From Alkalicoccobacillus plakortidis (GTDB taxonomy: Bacteria > Bacillota > Bacilli > Bacillales > Bacillaceae_D): a stretch of DNA of 64,000 nt. Shown piece after piece: positions 28,312 to 37,005 of the stretch. Both the position numbers and the translations under genes were made by a program. The stretch is taken from NCBI RefSeq assembly GCF_023703085.1, contig NZ_JAMQJY010000001.1:1426001-1490000 (forward strand), read 5' to 3'. The notes under the pieces were generated by a model, which did no database searches, was not told the DNA's origin, and saw only the letters and a list, made by a program, of their open reading frames with translations. Each line of letters begins with the position of its first letter. The stretch's first letter is position 1.

Positions 28312-29442
28312 TTAATTTAAGGCTTGCTGCAGGTCATCTAGTAGATCTGAAGAATCTTCAAGCCCAATCGACAAACGAACTAACCCTTCTGTAATGCCAA
28401 TTTCTTTTCGTCGTTCTGCTGGTATCGAAGCATGTGTCATTTTTCCTGGAATGGAGATTAAACTTTCTATAGCTCCTAGACTCTCTGCTAATGTAAAATA
28501 CTTCAAAGATGAAATTATTTCTTCCGCTCTCTCTCCACTTCCACTCTCAAAGGAAAGGATTCCACTAAATCCTTCTGCTTGCGATTGATGAAGTTTGTGC
28601 CCTTTATGAGAGACTAGCCCAGGATAATAGACACGAGCTACTGAGGGATGGTCCACCAAAAACGTTGCGATTTCTTTTGTTGTTTTTTCAATTTCCTCCA
28701 TTCGAATGCCCAATGTACGAATACCCCTTATAAGGAGCCAACTATCCTGTGCACCTAACACAGCCCCAATTGAATTTTGTAAAAAAGCTAGTTGCTCAGC
28801 CAATTCCGGAGAATTTGTGACAGCTAGACCTGCTACGACATCACTATGACCACCTAGGTATTTGGTTGCGCTATGAATAACGATATTCGCTCCAAGCGTA
28901 AGTGGATTTTGCCAATAAGGTGTTGAGAACGTATTATCAACAATCAATAGCAATGAATGGTCCAAAGCTAGTCGACTTACTGCACGAATGTCTGTAATCG
29001 TCAGAAGTGGATTGGTTGGTGTCTCAAGAAAGATGGCTTTTGTTTCAGGGCGTATGGCCGCTGCCACTTTGTTCAAATCCGTTGTATCTACAAAATCAGC
29101 CGTTATGCCTTCTTTAGAAAGTACTTTGACAATTAATCGATAGGTCCCACCATATACATCTTCGGATAAAAGTAAATGGTCTCCACTTGAAAATAATTTA
29201 AACACAGTAGTAATGGCTGCCATACCGGATGAAAAAGCAAATCCATCCGTTCCCTCCTCTAACTGAGCAATGAGTTGCTCTAGTGCATGCCTTGTTGGAT
29301 TACCCGTTCTAGCGTATTCATATTCAAACTTGCCTACACTCCGTTGTTTGAATGTACTTGATAAATGAATTGGAAAGCTCACGCCACCAGTCTGTTTATC
29401 TTGAGGAATGCCTCCATGTATCAGCTTGGTTTTTTTCTTCAT
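28312..29442 (-). CDS. mccB: Cystathionine gamma-lyase / homocysteine gamma-lyase
   Basis: This 376-residue Cys/Met-metabolism PLP enzyme has YARTGNPTR, FSSGMAA, TPTNP and the PLP lysine in HSATKYLGGHSDV. As MccB it cleaves cystathionine to cysteine, ammonia and 2-oxobutyrate in the reverse transsulfuration route from methionine. It starts 2 bp after mccA ends, so they are one operon, as in B. subtilis. Confidence 0.88.
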   Translation of the reverse strand: MKKKTKLIHGGIPQDKQTGGVSFPIHLSSTFKQRSVGKFEYEYARTGNPTRHALEQLIAQLEEGTDGFAFSSGMAAITTVFKLFSSGDHLLLSEDVYGGTYRLIVKVLSKEGITADFVDTTDLNKVAAAIRPETKAIFLETPTNPLLTITDIRAVSRLALDHSLLLIVDNTFSTPYWQNPLTLGANIVIHSATKYLGGHSDVVAGLAVTNSPELAEQLAFLQNSIGAVLGAQDSWLLIRGIRTLGIRMEEIEKTTKEIATFLVDHPSVARVYYPGLVSHKGHKLHQSQAEGFSGILSFESGSGERAEEIISSLKYFTLAESLGAIESLISIPGKMTHASIPAERRKEIGITEGLVRLSIGLEDSSDLLDDLQQALN

Positions 29443-29444
29443 TT

Positions 29445-30362
29445 TTAGTCCTCCTCATAAATACCAGTACTCAAATATCGTTCACTTCCATCTGGGAAGA
29501 TTGTAACAACTGTTGATCCTTCTTTCGCTGCCTGCGCCTCGCGAATCGCAGCCACTAGAGCAGCACCGGACGAACTTCCTACTAACAGTCCTTCAAACCG
29601 TGCTAAGTCTCTTACTGCCTGGAATGCCTGTTTATCTTGAATCGTGTGAATGTTATCAAATAAATTTTGATCCATAATTGAGGACATTCGGTCCATTCCT
29701 ATACCTTCCGTACGATGTGGCCCAGACTCTCCTCCGTTTAACACAGACCCTTGAGGCTCTACAACTACCGTCCGAATGTTCGAATTCTGCTCTTTCAAAT
29801 AGCGAGCTGTGCCTGTAAATGTCCCACCGGTTCCTGCTCCAGCAACAAAAATATCGACCCGACCATTTAATTGTGACCAAAGCTCAGGTGCAAGTGTTTC
29901 ATAATAGGTAAGTGGATTTGCTTCATTACTAAACTGCTCAGGACAATAGCTATCAGGAATCTCTAGTGTTAAGGCTCGTGCATGGTTAATCGCTCCCTGC
30001 ATGCCAAGAGATTTCGGCGTCTGGATCACATGTGCACCAAGTGCTTGCATTAGTTGCATTTTTTCTTTGCTAAAACCTTCAGGAACGATTGCATAAACCG
30101 AGACTTCAGTTCCAACAGCAGCCATTGCCAGACCAATTCCTGTATTACCTGCAGTCGGTTCAATGATTGTACCTTTGGCTGTAATATGCCCCTCCTTAAT
30201 AGCCTGCTTAATCAGATATGAACCGAGCCGATCCTTAATACTTCCTCCTGGGTTCATATATTCAAGCTTTGCAATCAGCTTTACTTGATTAGGCAGAGGC
30301 ACGTGTCTAATTTCAAGCAGCGGCGTCCCTCCAATTAATGTATGAACACTTTTATGAAACAC
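29445..30362 (-). CDS. mccA: O-acetylserine-dependent cystathionine beta-synthase
   Basis: This 305-residue fold-type II PLP enzyme has the PLP lysine in NPGGSIKDRLG, PTAGNTGIGLA, and the phosphate-binding loop GAGTGGTFTGTAR. Pairing with MccB identifies it as MccA, which makes cystathionine from homocysteine rather than cysteine from sulphide. The start is GTG at 30362, with AAAGGAGG eight bases before it. Twelve extra upstream codons in the open frame are the ribosome site. It is divergent from yrrT. Confidence 0.87.
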   Translation of the reverse strand: MFHKSVHTLIGGTPLLEIRHVPLPNQVKLIAKLEYMNPGGSIKDRLGSYLIKQAIKEGHITAKGTIIEPTAGNTGIGLAMAAVGTEVSVYAIVPEGFSKEKMQLMQALGAHVIQTPKSLGMQGAINHARALTLEIPDSYCPEQFSNEANPLTYYETLAPELWSQLNGRVDIFVAGAGTGGTFTGTARYLKEQNSNIRTVVVEPQGSVLNGGESGPHRTEGIGMDRMSSIMDQNLFDNIHTIQDKQAFQAVRDLARFEGLLVGSSSGAALVAAIREAQAAKEGSTVVTIFPDGSERYLSTGIYEED

Positions 30363-30475
30363 ACTAAGCGCCTCCTTTTCCCTATATATATACAATTCCA
30401 ATTGGTTTAGTTACCTCTTTTTAGCTCTATACATATGGTATTAAAATCAGAGGTTGAGAGAGGATGCAAAAAATC

Positions 30476-31120
30476 ATGGGAACAGATTTCACTGGACTAT
30501 TTAATGAATGGGCACAAACATATGATCAAACGGTTACGGGAGGAGATATCCAATATAAGGAGGTTTTTCGATTTTACGATGAGATATTAAATGAAGTAGT
30601 CCAACACTCCAAAGGCAATGTAGTTGAATTTGGTGTAGGTACAGGGAATTTAAGCAAACGACTACTTGAAAGTGGATTATCAGTTACAGGAATAGAGCCT
30701 TCAATAAAAATGCGAGAAAAAGCAGCTGAGAAACTTCCTGCTTTAACTTTACTAACTGGAGATTTTCTGAGCTTTCCCCCACTACAAAACGATGTCGATT
30801 CCATTGTTAGCACCTACGCTTTTCATCATTTAACAGACGAGGAGAAAGGAACAGCCTTTCATCTGTATAAGGAGCTTTTATCTAAAAATGGGCGCATTGT
30901 ATTTGCGGATACTACATTTGAAACAGAGGAGAAAAAACAGCAAATGATACAAATTGCAGAGGATAAAGGATACAATCGACTCGCCGAAGATCTTCGTAGC
31001 GAATTTTATACGACCTTACCGACGCTTTCACAAATAGCTGAAGATGCTGGCTTCTGCATTTCATTTAAACCATTAAATCAATTTGTCTGGCTTTTTGTGG
31101 CTGAGAAGTTAAATAAATAA
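30476..31120 (+). CDS. yrrT: YrrT-like SAM-dependent methyltransferase
   Basis: This 214-residue class I methyltransferase begins MGTDFTGLFNEWAQTYDQTV, with the SAM motif VVEFGVGTGNLSKRL and AFHHLTDEEK. It resembles YrrT, encoded in B. subtilis at the head of the yrrT-mtnN-mccA-mccB operon for methionine-to-cysteine conversion. Here it is divergent from mccA, and no mtnN is adjacent. The ATG at 30464 lies directly on the ribosome site, so I prefer 30476. Confidence 0.8.
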   Translation: MGTDFTGLFNEWAQTYDQTVTGGDIQYKEVFRFYDEILNEVVQHSKGNVVEFGVGTGNLSKRLLESGLSVTGIEPSIKMREKAAEKLPALTLLTGDFLSFPPLQNDVDSIVSTYAFHHLTDEEKGTAFHLYKELLSKNGRIVFADTTFETEEKKQQMIQIAEDKGYNRLAEDLRSEFYTTLPTLSQIAEDAGFCISFKPLNQFVWLFVAEKLNK

Positions 31121-31217
31121 GTGACTGAGATAGATCTATACAGATAACCTTTAGAGATGAACGGAAGCATTATGATGTGATTCCTTAAAGTTAGAGTGAT
31201 TTCAAAATCCGAGAAAA

Positions 31218-31323
31218 AGGGGAGTCTGCAGTCTATCCGCTACCGGGACGGGGGCACGCTTTCCGCGAGAGGGCGTTGAACTAATTTGGCCTTGCCAAAT
31301 CATTTCAACCCTGCCCTTTAGTC
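31218..31323. repeat. Nested palindromic repeat A, copy 2, left half
   Basis: This copy aligns with 4168-4270: GGGGGCACGCTTTCCG and GGGCGTTGAACTAA are shared. The inner stem is ATTTGGC-CTT-GCCAAAT, while copy 1 has ACTGGC-TAGC-GCCAGT. Both strands of the stem changed together. The copy is cut by the insertion sequence, and bases 31315-31323 (CCTTTAGTC) are the left target duplication. Confidence 0.88.
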
Positions 31324-31364
31324 GAGGCCACTGAAAAAGTCAGTTAGAAAAAAGCTCACGGGCA

Positions 31365-31493
31365 CCGCTCCAGGAGAAACCTTCGCTTTCCGCGGGAACG
31401 GCCTCAGCCCTTGAAGTGGAAGGGCACCCCTTCAATGTCTTCAGACTCGTTCTGTTCCGCAGGAGTCTTCGGTTTCTCCTTCCGCTATTCTTC
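31365..31493. repeat. Long imperfect palindrome in the IS leader
   Basis: AGGAGAAACC near the left pairs with GGTTTCTCCT near the right, and inside it CCGCGGGAAC faces GTTCCGCAGG. The block lies between the left terminal repeat and the transposase start. It may shield the transposase message from outside transcription. Confidence 0.55.
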
Positions 31494-31622
31494 TGATCAA
31501 CTAAATGGCAACGTTCTTTTTTAGGTATAGTCGTCATTTTAGTCTGCCTCTCTCTTTTTACCTCAGATTCTTCTTCATTTTTGATAAGATAAGTGTATCT
31601 AACATGAAAGTGGTGGCTGACT

Positions 31623-33079
31623 ATGATTCGAAAACAACAAACTCTCCAACTCAGTGCGTATGCTGATCTATATGATCTCATCGTTCCTAAAGATCATACA
31701 TTACGGAAACTGAATGATCTTATTGATTTTTCCTTTATTTATGATGAGTTGGTACAGAATTATAACGTGGATCACGGTCGCTCAGCCATAGACCCTATTC
31801 GAATGTTTAAATATCTATTGTTAAAAAGCATATTTCCATTATCAGATGTGGATCTGGTGGAGCGTTCTAGATATGATATGTCGTATAAATACTTCTTAGG
31901 CATGGCACCTGAGGAAGAGGTCATTGATTCAAGCTCCTTAACGAAGTTCCGTAAATTGCGTTTAAAGGATCTGAATGTACTTGATTTATTAATCGGAAAG
32001 ACAGTCGAACTAGCGGTTGAACAAGGCGTCATTAAAAGTAAAACGATCATCGTTGATTCTACTCATACCCAGGCACGTTATAACCAGAAAAAGCCGATCG
32101 ATATTCTGCGAGAACGATCAAAAAACTTGAGGAAAGCAGTCTATTCTGTCGATGAGTCCATCAAGTCAAACTTCCAGCTAAGCCAACTCAGAATGATTTA
32201 GATGAAGAACTCGTGTACACGCAAACCCTCTTGAGTGTGATCAAACAACATCCGACCCTGCATGCCTATCCAAAGGTGACGGAGCCGTTGAATCTAGTAG
32301 AAGAAACCGTCAACGATGATATCGAACGCCTCCAATCCATGAAAGATCAAGACGCCCGAAGGGGTCACAAAAGTGCCGATACGTCTTTCTTTGGCTATAA
32401 AACTCATCTAGCGATGAGTGATGAACGCGTGATTACCGCAGCGGTCATCACAACAGGAGAAAAATCGGACGCAAAGCAACTTCGAACACTCATTGAAAAA
32501 AGTGTAGACGCTGGGATGACAGTGGAATCCGTCATCGGAGATGCGGCGTATTCAGGAAAAGATCATCTCCTGTACGCGAGAGCAAATCAGATTGAATTAA
32601 TTTCTAAAACCAATCCATCCATTGCCCATGGGACACGCTCAAAGGAAGAAGAGTTTGAGTTTAATAAAGATGCGGGGATGTATGTATGTAAAGCGGGCCA
32701 TTTAGCTATTTTGACACACAGACAAGGAACGACGAAGCAAGGCAAAAACCAAAGACAGAAGTATTATTTTGATATCGAGAAATGCAAGACGTGTCCCTTC
32801 CAAGAAGGGTGTTATAAACAGGGAGCCAAAAGCAAAACATATTCTGTCACCATCCATTCTCCTGAACATGAAGAACATCTCGCTTTTGAGCAAAGTGAAA
32901 CGTTTAAAGAAAAAGCCAAAACGCGATACAAAATTGAAGCGAAAAATAGTGAACTAAAGCATAGACACGGGTATAAAACGGCGAATTCCTCGGGTCTATT
33001 AGCGATGGAAATTCAAGGAGCGATGGCCATCTTCTCAGCCAATCTCAAACGAATACTGAAAGTCATGGAGCAAAAATAA
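31623..33079 (+). pseudogene. IS1182-family transposase, one frameshift
   Basis: This is a DDE transposase of about 485 residues. The N-terminal DUF772-type domain spans about 1-140. The catalytic residues are likely D in IVDSTHTQ, D in VIGDAAYSGKD and E in IEAKNSELKHRHG. A small cysteine cluster (CKTCPFQEGC) precedes the last motif. The frame breaks near 32164-32178: upstream DESIKSN, downstream PAKPTQNDLDEELVYTQTL. One base is missing, at CCAGC or in the preceding A run. No slippery heptamer is present, so programmed frameshifting is unlikely. Confidence 0.88.
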
Positions 33080-33103
33080 CCCCAAAAGGGTCGGTATGAT
33101 AAA

Positions 33104-33153
33104 TAAAAACAGCCTGCCATTTCCAAAATAAAGGGAATGGCAGGCTGTTTTTA
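33104..33153 (+). terminator. Terminator inside the IS
   Basis: AAAAACAGCCTGCCATT pairs with AATGGCAGGCTGTTTTT and is followed by T-rich sequence, 25 bp after the transposase stop. Confidence 0.85.
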
Positions 33154-33203
33154 TATTTTTAAAGGAACCCTTAACTACATATCAACCCTTTTTCAGTGGC
33201 CTC

Positions 33204-33262
33204 CCTTTAGTCCCGCAGGAGTCGGCCTCCCATCCCGTCCGCTATGTTGGACCGTCAAAATT
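33204..33262. repeat. Nested palindromic repeat A, copy 2, right half
   Basis: It starts with the right target duplication CCTTTAGTC and continues CCGCAGGAGTCGGCCTCCC and CCCGTCCGCTATGTTGGA, matching 4268-4327. Confidence 0.85.
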
Positions 33263-33408
33263 CCCAATAAATTTTTACTTGTTATATTTAATTAGTTATT
33301 TAAATCAAAAGGATGTTTCTTAATAATAAACAGGATAATAGTATACTAATAAATCGATATGGAGAGCTTGAGACATTACAAAATGATATGAAAAAGCCGC
33401 TTGCTGGT

Positions 33409-33496
33409 GCGGAGTATGTTTGCGGCGGTATCGTACTCTTATATTTTGATGAGCACAAAAAAGAACCGTTATGCGAGTTAAACAACATAATGGTTC
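33409..33496. repeat. Two-part hairpin repeat B, copy 2
   Basis: GCGGAGTATGTTTGCGGC (module 1) is followed after about 35 bp by GAACCGTTATG paired with CATAATGGTTC (module 2), with A and T runs outside. It also serves as a likely terminator for the minus-strand M20 gene. Confidence 0.7.
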
Positions 33497-33541
33497 TTTT
33501 TTATGATAGATCAAATATTGCTGTCTCAGCCTTCTTTTTGT

Positions 33542-34723
33542 TTAATCATTAAATCCTACATATTCCGTTACAATCGCTAGAAACATTTTTCCGATGTTGT
33601 GTAATGCTTGTTCATCAAAGTCAAACCTTGGGTGGTGATGTGGGAATTGAGTGTTTTCATCTTCCGTTCTACCACCAACATGGAAAAATACACCTGGTTT
33701 TTGTTCTAGATAATAGGCAAAGTCCTCTCCGCCTAATGATGGAGCGACAACAATTGGAACCTCTGCACCTAGATGTGTACTAGCAATCGATCGAACCATT
33801 GCTGTTTCTTCCGCATGATTAACAACGGTTGGATATCCCTTTGTATAATCGATTGTAAAGTCTGCATGTGATGCTTGGCATACGCCACTAACAATATCGT
33901 TTATTTCTTGTTCAATTAACGCCCTTACATCTGGATTATAGGTTCGCACTGTACCTTCAATCTTAGCTGTGTCTGCAATGACATTAAAGGCAGTTCCCGC
34001 TTGAAAAACACCAACTGTGACAACAGCTGGATCAATCGGATTGACACGTCTGCTGACGATTTGCTGTAGATATGTAACCAATTGGCTTCCAACTGATATG
34101 GAATCAATCGTTGTATGCGGCTTAGCTCCATGACCACCTTTTCCTTGAATGTTAATGGAAAAGGAATCCGCTGCGGCCATTACTGCCCCTTCTCTAATAG
34201 CAACCTTGCCTAAAGGAATGTCAGATGACACATGTGCACCAAATACTTTATCTACCCCTTCAAGTGCTCCTGCTTCGATCATTGATTTTGCTCCACCAGG
34301 TAACAACTCTTCGGCATGTTGGAAAATCAGAACAACCGTGCCTTTTAATCGATCTTTTTCTTCAGAGAGAACCTTTGCTACACCAAGAAGAGCTGCAGTA
34401 TGTCCATCATGACCGCAAGCATGCATTACACCATCTACAGTTGATCGATAAGTTACCTCATTTAGCTCATGTATAGGCAACGCATCAAAATCAGCTCGTA
34501 ATGCAATGGTTGGTCCTTCTTCTGCCCCTCTGATATAAGCAAGCATGCCATGACCACCCACATTGGTTTTTACCTCTAGTCCAAACCCTTTTAAAGTCTC
34601 AGCAATATAAGATGACGTTTTTGTCTCTTGAAATGAAAGCTCAGGATGCTGATGCAAATACCTTCTCCAATTAATCACTTGTTGCTTTTCTTCATTTAAT
34701 TTTTCTACTAACAAACTTGTCAT
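33542..34723 (-). CDS. M20-family amidohydrolase
   Basis: This 393-residue metallopeptidase-like amidohydrolase is of the HipO/YxeP type. Metal ligands appear in MHACGHDGHTA and the paired glutamates in QHAEELLPGGA. GGHGAKPH belongs to the dimerisation domain and GGEDFAYYL to the C-terminal catalytic part. Such enzymes remove acyl groups from N-acyl amino acids. The start at 34723 has AAGGAG at 6 bases. It stands alone, so the substrate is unknown. Confidence 0.87.
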   Translation of the reverse strand: MTSLLVEKLNEEKQQVINWRRYLHQHPELSFQETKTSSYIAETLKGFGLEVKTNVGGHGMLAYIRGAEEGPTIALRADFDALPIHELNEVTYRSTVDGVMHACGHDGHTAALLGVAKVLSEEKDRLKGTVVLIFQHAEELLPGGAKSMIEAGALEGVDKVFGAHVSSDIPLGKVAIREGAVMAAADSFSINIQGKGGHGAKPHTTIDSISVGSQLVTYLQQIVSRRVNPIDPAVVTVGVFQAGTAFNVIADTAKIEGTVRTYNPDVRALIEQEINDIVSGVCQASHADFTIDYTKGYPTVVNHAEETAMVRSIASTHLGAEVPIVVAPSLGGEDFAYYLEQKPGVFFHVGGRTEDENTQFPHHHPRFDFDEQALHNIGKMFLAIVTEYVGFND

Positions 34724-34903
34724 GTTAATCTCCTTCTTTCTCAAACTCTCCCTATCTATTCTACCTAGATTACGGAATATACAGAAAAATGTCCACTAAT
34801 ATAAATCTTACTTGACTGATAGGAATAGATTGTTTATTATGAGTATACCAAATTGATCGGACAACCGAAAAGGATTTTACTTTAATTAAAAGGAGGGCTG
34901 TAT

Positions 34904-35062
34904 GTGGGTAGACTTGAGGATGCTGTTGAGGTTCGAAAACAACAATTGATTAGCAAGCTGCTTAAGCATCATATCTATAAAAAGGACGGACAGCAGCTTT
35001 ACGAATTAACTTTATCTGAAATTGAAAGGGTGTATTCCACACTTTATAGAAAGACTTCGTGA
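34904..35062 (+). CDS. FbpA-like small protein
   Basis: This 52-residue protein starts at GTG 34904, 7 bases after AGGAGG. RKQQLISKLLKHHIYKK and QQLYELTLSEIERVY match the Fur-regulated basic protein A pattern, with closer similarity to FbpA than the copy at 18155. The ATG at 34902 opens a different, short frame and is not used. No Fur box is obvious in the 180 bp upstream. Confidence 0.7.
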   Translation: MGRLEDAVEVRKQQLISKLLKHHIYKKDGQQLYELTLSEIERVYSTLYRKTS

Positions 35063-35154
35063 ACCTTGACCTCGGATTTCAAAACTAGGTCAGGAAAGTT
35101 AGGTACGAATAACCCATAAAACGGCTGAGACAAGACTCTTTTAGCTATCTAAAA

Positions 35155-35278
35155 ACCCAAACTATTGTACTGTTTAAGGTGCATAATAGTTCGGGTTCTT
35201 GTCCGCCAAAAAAAACGGTGTAAGGATACCGCTGCGGACATACACTCCTCACCGGCGGGCGGCTTGTGAGCCGCCCGC
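35155..35278. repeat. Two-part hairpin repeat B, copy 3 (inverted), plus GC hairpin
   Basis: Read on the minus strand it has GGAGTGTATGTCCGCAGC (35231-35248) and then a hairpin of AACCCGAACTATTATGCAC type (35155-35198). Next to it GCGGGCGGCT-TGTG-AGCCGCCCGC (35255-35278) is a perfect GC-rich stem. The gap from 35063 to 35430 holds nothing else but this and a terminator. Confidence 0.7.
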
Positions 35279-35335
35279 GGAAAAGAATTTTATGTCCGGA
35301 GCTGCAGCCCACTCTCTTGTCTTAACGCAAAAAAA

Positions 35336-35374
35336 AATCAAACCATGTTGAGTTGATCAACATGGTTTGATTTT
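35336..35374 (-). terminator. Terminator of the methyltransferase gene
   Basis: AAATCAAACCATGTTGA and its complement form a strong stem. On the minus strand a run of T follows. Confidence 0.85.
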
Positions 35375-35430
35375 GTGATAGCTAAAACATTTCTGTCCAA
35401 GCTTTGTTTTTCCTATTGGTATCAATTTTA

Positions 35431-36213
35431 TTATGCTTTATAAGCTTTTAAGACAAATGTCTTTGGTATTCCTTTATCAAAGACATCACTTGATAAATTC
35501 GGTTCTTCAATCAAACTTCTAATGACTAATCCTGCTTGTGCAGCAGAGGTGACAATATCTCCAAGTGTCCATTTTCTCAGCAGGACAGTTGAAGCATTAT
35601 CAGCATCATACTTGGAGTAAGAGACATTTTGTTCTGTTAATGATGTGTCAAAATAGTCTCCGGTTACTTTATGTTTGCGAATTTTTGCCGTAGTGCCCTT
35701 TGATGTAATCAGCTTTGTAGAAACCGGATGAAAATCACGGATGACACACTCTCCACCTTGATCAAGCAATGCATGAATCATTTGGAAAAAGGGGATGAGA
35801 TCCTTAAAGTAATGAAGAATGCCCATCTCTGCAAATACGAGCTGATAGGGCTCTTGATCTTCTAATTTGAGATCAAGCACATCACCTAAGAGATATGAAA
35901 TAGACACATCTGCAGCATCTGCAAGCTCTAGTGCATATCTCTGATTCCCTTCAGAAAAATCCGCAACGGTAACATCTGCTCCAAGTAAAGCTAGTGGAAC
36001 GGCTTTTGTTCCATTTGAACCCATCAGATTCATGATTCGTGTACCACTCACTTCACCGAAATGTGGTAATAAAGTGACCAGTGGTTTCTGTGGATTTTCT
36101 TTTATTTTTAACGCAGCGTCCTCTGGAGTTCCAAATCGAGTCACCCATGCTTGATAGGATTCATCATTCCACGCCTGCTTGTTTTGATTCGTTGTCAAAC
36201 TCTTTTGATCCAC
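35431..36213 (-). CDS. SAM-dependent methyltransferase
   Basis: This is a class I methyltransferase of about 260 residues. The SAM region reads GTRIMNLMGSNGTKAVPLALLGADVTVADFSEGN at about residues 57-90, followed by FAEMGILHYF and GECVIRDFHPV. The substrate is not recognisable. The start is probably GTG 36213, preceded by AGGTGG; a GTG at 36222 is possible. It lies 18 bp or so after the acetyltransferase gene on the same strand, so they may share a transcript. Confidence 0.75.
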   Translation of the reverse strand: MDQKSLTTNQNKQAWNDESYQAWVTRFGTPEDAALKIKENPQKPLVTLLPHFGEVSGTRIMNLMGSNGTKAVPLALLGADVTVADFSEGNQRYALELADAADVSISYLLGDVLDLKLEDQEPYQLVFAEMGILHYFKDLIPFFQMIHALLDQGGECVIRDFHPVSTKLITSKGTTAKIRKHKVTGDYFDTSLTEQNVSYSKYDADNASTVLLRKWTLGDIVTSAAQAGLVIRSLIEEPNLSSDVFDKGIPKTFVLKAYKA

Positions 36214-36239
36214 AACGTCCACCTAATCCATCAGCTTTT

Positions 36240-36816
36240 TTAGCCGATTAAATTTTTTATCATATGGTAATATGCATGTCCATATAAATCAAACGATTCT
36301 AATTCGTGGAATTCGAAACGTTCATATAAACGTTTTGCACGTTCATTTGCCTGCTCTACATTTAAGGATAGTTTTGTATACCCTTTTTCATAGGCTTCTT
36401 CTTCAAACGCCTCTAAAAGCATCGTCCCAATCTTTTGATTACGAAAATCCTCAGCCACGGCGATTGAATCAAGATAATACTCCCCAAGCTTGAGTTTCCG
36501 GTTGAATAACTGGTGCCGGGATTTTAAAGTAGGTCGCTAGTTCATCACCTAGCTGTTTGTCATAATACCCTGCATCATCATCATGATAAACAACCGCTAT
36601 AGCTGCAATTCGACCTTCAAGTTCACTTAACAAGAAGTTGTGATAGCTAAATCGATTTCCTTCCTTTTGAAAAAGCTGAGCAAGAAAATCTAGATACTGG
36701 CTTTTAGGAGTCTGTTGGATCAGTTCAAGATCCATGGATTCAAGAATTGAATAGGTTAATTCATTAATCTGTCGTATATCTTCTTCGTTCTCATTCTCGG
36801 TTGCGAACCGTATCAT
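36240..36816 (-). pseudogene. GNAT acetyltransferase, one frameshift
   Basis: This is a GCN5-related N-acetyltransferase of about 191 residues. The first frame covers MIRFATENENEEDIRQINE to IQPETQA. The acetyl-CoA region IAVAEDFRNQKIGTMLLEAFEEEAYEKG and the ending NERAKRLYERFEF are in another frame. The plus strand has CCAAGC at 36484-36489, and CCAGC would give ETQAGEYYLDSIAVAEDFRNQ, a continuous protein. The substrate is unknown. Confidence 0.8.
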
Positions 36817-36963
36817 GATAAGCCTCCATAGAAATTTGATAGTAATTGCCTTCGCGCACTTCTGAATTCCAAAGTGACCGATGCATTTCCGTTATTATAT
36901 GAAAAAATAAAGTAGTTGACTACTAATTTCTCTTATTAGTATATCACTATCTCCCCAAAAAAA

Positions 36964-36995
36964 GACCAAGCCTCCATGTTTACATTGGCTTGGTC
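36964..36995 (-). terminator. Terminator of the sortase gene
   Basis: GACCAAGCC pairs with GGCTTGGTC, with a T run on the minus strand, 11 bp past the sortase stop. Confidence 0.8.
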
Positions 36996-37005
36996 GGTTT
37001 GCTTA

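Larger units (their letters stand above)
31324..33203 (+). mobile_element. IS1182-like insertion sequence
   Basis: The element is 1,880 bp with terminal inverted repeats GAGGCCACTGAAAAAG. A 9-bp target duplication, CCTTTAGTC, flanks it at 31315-31323 and 33204-33212. Removing the element and one duplication rebuilds a complete copy of palindromic repeat A. It carries one transposase gene with a frameshift, a structured left leader and a terminator hairpin before the right end. Intact ends and duplication suggest recent insertion. Confidence 0.92.

Noticed and set aside
30363..30475. Riboswitch or T-box before mccA or yrrT
   Set aside because: The gap is about 110 bp including ribosome sites and shows no long conserved hairpin.
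31340..31681. Minus-strand frame of 113 residues at the IS left end
   Set aside because: It lies over the palindromic leader and the transposase start and has no family likeness.
32160..32215. Programmed frameshift in the transposase
   Set aside because: No slippery heptamer is present, related transposases are single-frame, and the site contains the recurrent CCAGC indel motif.
33313..33552. Plus-strand frame of 79 residues
   Set aside because: It reads through hairpin repeat B and has no ribosome site or family likeness.
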